The notes beneath the pieces are model-generated. The model was given only the letters and a program-made list of their open reading frames with translations, was not told the origin of the DNA and searched no databases. Positions 62,843-64,000 of a stretch of DNA of 64,000 nucleotides are shown here, piece after piece; the stretch's first letter is position 1; the number at the start of each line of letters is the position of its first letter. Position numbers and translations under genes: made by a program. Source of the stretch: Candidatus Endomicrobium procryptotermitis (GTDB lineage: Bacteria > Elusimicrobiota > Endomicrobiia > Endomicrobiales > Endomicrobiaceae); assembly GCA_031279415.1 (NCBI GenBank), contig JAITIP010000036.1, forward strand, positions 1 through 64,000, written 5' to 3'.

Positions 62843-64000
62843 ATGAATAAATTATTCTATTCTTTACTTATTTTGTCAGTATGTTTTACCGTTTCATATG
62901 CTGACTATTTTTATCTTAAATCCGGCAAAGTTATAAACGGAAAGATTATTTCTGAAGCAGATGATTCGGTAACGGTTTCTGTTACAGGTACAGGGGTAAA
63001 ACGTAAAATAATGCTTTATGAAATAGAAGAAATTACAAAAAAACCGCGTCCGCTTCCTGCCGTTACCACAAAAGCCGCTGCAGCGGTAATCGCGGAAAAA
63101 GCTAAAACACAGTTTACCAGTGATTTGAAACAAGACAATTCCGAAGGTGAAACCTATGTCAAAGATAATAAGTCCGGTGTGCTTGTTTATAATGTGCAGG
63201 AAGCCGTAATAGAAAAACCGAAAACAGCTTCTTCTTCTGATAATGAATTTGACGCTGCTTTATTTTTGTTGGGCGACAGCAGTACAATTAAAACTTCATC
63301 ATCTAGTGAAAGTAAAACAACGACAACTGCAAAAAAAGGAGAAAGTAAACCGGAAGTACAAAAAAGAGTAAAAGAAAAGCCCGCGGCGATTCGGACCGAT
63401 GACGAGAATTTTGACGCTGCTTTATTTCTGTTAGGCGACAGCAGTACAATTAAAACTTCATCATCTGTTGCGTCAAATAATAAAAGCAAAACAATGACAA
63501 CTGCAGCTGCAAAAAAAAGAGAAAGTAAACCGAAGGTACAAAAAAGAGTAAAAGAAAAGCCCGCGGCAATTCGGTCCAATGATGAAGAATTTGACGCCGC
63601 TTTATTTCTGCTTTCATCTTCACCTCAACCACCTGCGTCTGTCACTCCTACTCCACAAGAAAAAAAAGAAAAAGTGCCAACTGATGATTATTATGATGCT
63701 GCGTTATTTTTGCTTGGGGAACAGTCTGCAGGTAAGCCTGCTGAGCCGGAAACTACAACTTTTAAATATAAAGAACCCAAAGAAGAAAAAAGATTATTGC
63801 CAAAACCAGAAAGCGAGACTTTTCTTGCGCTTGCCTTTGATTTAAAAGGCATTAATATTTTCTCAGGAGAAGTTAAAAACAGCGGAGTTAAAAACGATGC
63901 ACATCTGACGGAAAATGTGGATTATGGCATAAGCTTATCTGCGGAACAGTACGGATATGTAAGCAGATTTGCAGCGGTAGGTTTAGGGTTAGGTTTTCAG
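62843..64000 (+). CDS. Partial: exported protein with F-D-A-A-L-F-L-L repeats
   Basis: A reading frame starts at ATG 62843 (AAGAGGA upstream) and stays open to the window edge: 386 residues, no stop. After a signal peptide (cut near V-S-Y-A-D) is a small beta-rich region (Y-L-K-S-G-K-V-I-N-G-K-I-I). Then a long low-complexity linker carries F/Y-D-A-A-L-F-L-L at residues 136, 190, 250 and 284. The first two are followed by G-D-S-S-T-I-K-T-S-S-S. From about 325 it becomes strand-rich (G-I-N-I-F-S-G-E-V-K, L-S-A-E-Q-Y-G-Y-V-S-R), suggesting an outer-membrane domain. Shares the operon with the YwqK-like gene. Family not recognised. Confidence 0.65.
   Translation, partial: MNKLFYSLLILSVCFTVSYADYFYLKSGKVINGKIISEADDSVTVSVTGTGVKRKIMLYEIEEITKKPRPLPAVTTKAAAAVIAEKAKTQFTSDLKQDNSEGETYVKDNKSGVLVYNVQEAVIEKPKTASSSDNEFDAALFLLGDSSTIKTSSSSESKTTTTAKKGESKPEVQKRVKEKPAAIRTDDENFDAALFLLGDSSTIKTSSSVASNNKSKTMTTAAAKKRESKPKVQKRVKEKPAAIRSNDEEFDAALFLLSSSPQPPASVTPTPQEKKEKVPTDDYYDAALFLLGEQSAGKPAEPETTTFKYKEPKEEKRLLPKPESETFLALAFDLKGINIFSGEVKNSGVKNDAHLTENVDYGISLSAEQYGYVSRFAAVGLGLGFQ

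Noticed and set aside
63187-63579. 130-codon frame on the minus strand near the window end
   Set aside because: It is the antisense of the low-complexity repeat linker; its own apparent repeats (V-L-L-S-P) mirror the F-D-A-A-L-F-L-L repeats.

Overview
The window reads as AT-rich bacterial chromosome from a strictly anaerobic, diderm organism with a shrinking genome. Supporting genes are pyruvate:ferredoxin oxidoreductase, a class III (glycyl-radical) ribonucleotide reductase, an outer-membrane porin, an AsmA-like protein, a bactofilin/M23 shape module, the MEP-pathway gene ispF and a Feo ferrous-iron operon. Intact biosynthetic genes alternate with short, frame-broken gene remnants. That pattern, the AT-rich codon use and the gene content would fit an Elusimicrobiota/Endomicrobium-like (termite-gut, protist-associated) genome. 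This assignment is inference: there is no rRNA gene in the window to test it.

Layout. 1-4.3 kb (minus): a transposase stub, NadM-Nudix and NadE (NAD synthesis), and a membrane-anchored flavodoxin. 4.6-7.8 kb (plus): an endonuclease Q-like PHP nuclease fused to a UvrD-type helicase, then a DUF3781 protein. 7.9-15.2 kb (plus): tRNA-Ser(CGA), then glmU-prs-rplY-pth-MthfrC protein and a large AsmA-like protein, ending at a perfect bidirectional terminator. 15.4-21.2 kb (minus): porC-D-A-B, recR, a collapsed ybaB, dnaX and tRNA-Ala(CGC). 21.4-24.1 kb (plus): ispF-cysS-rlmB. 24.1-28.5 kb (minus): a GtrII-like/GtrB glycosylation pair, tRNA(CAU) and a ZIP transporter. 28.9-31.8 kb (plus): argF, cutA, an AmrS-like radical SAM gene and maf. 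31.8-33.8 kb (minus): M23 peptidase, bactofilin and a SurA-N-like protein. 34.1-37.9 kb (plus): a 1276-residue exported-domain/MFS fusion. 38.5-42.7 kb (minus): porin, a pseudogene zone and PBP1A. 42.8-43.7 kb (plus): a GyrI-like protein and tRNA-Ser(GCU). 43.9-49.7 kb (minus): a B12-riboswitch block with nrdD, a separate glycyl-radical peptide, nrdG and metE. 49.9-57.7 kb (plus): mfd, guaB, an AEC transporter and a YgiQ-type radical SAM protein. 58.2-62.0 kb (minus): a DtxR-type regulator with two FeoA proteins, FeoB and its Cys-rich partner. 62.2-64 kb (plus): a YwqK-like repeat protein and a repeat-bearing envelope protein that runs off the window.

The strongest regulatory story is at 44-50 kb. 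Two structurally different cobalamin riboswitches stand in front of the B12-independent ribonucleotide reductase and the B12-independent methionine synthase. This implies that the cell senses B12 and keeps B12-dependent alternatives elsewhere. The iron operon has its own regulator, a consensus promoter, a candidate DtxR operator and a G10 tract in the feoA ribosome-binding position.

The least-explained genes are the 1276-aa fusion at 34.1 kb, which shares an identical 20-nt promoter core with the porin at 39.9 kb, and the 62.8-kb protein with four copies of a D-A-A-L-F-L-L motif. The EndoQ-helicase fusion is the most attractive candidate DNA-repair machine. No CRISPR array, prophage or intact mobile element is visible.
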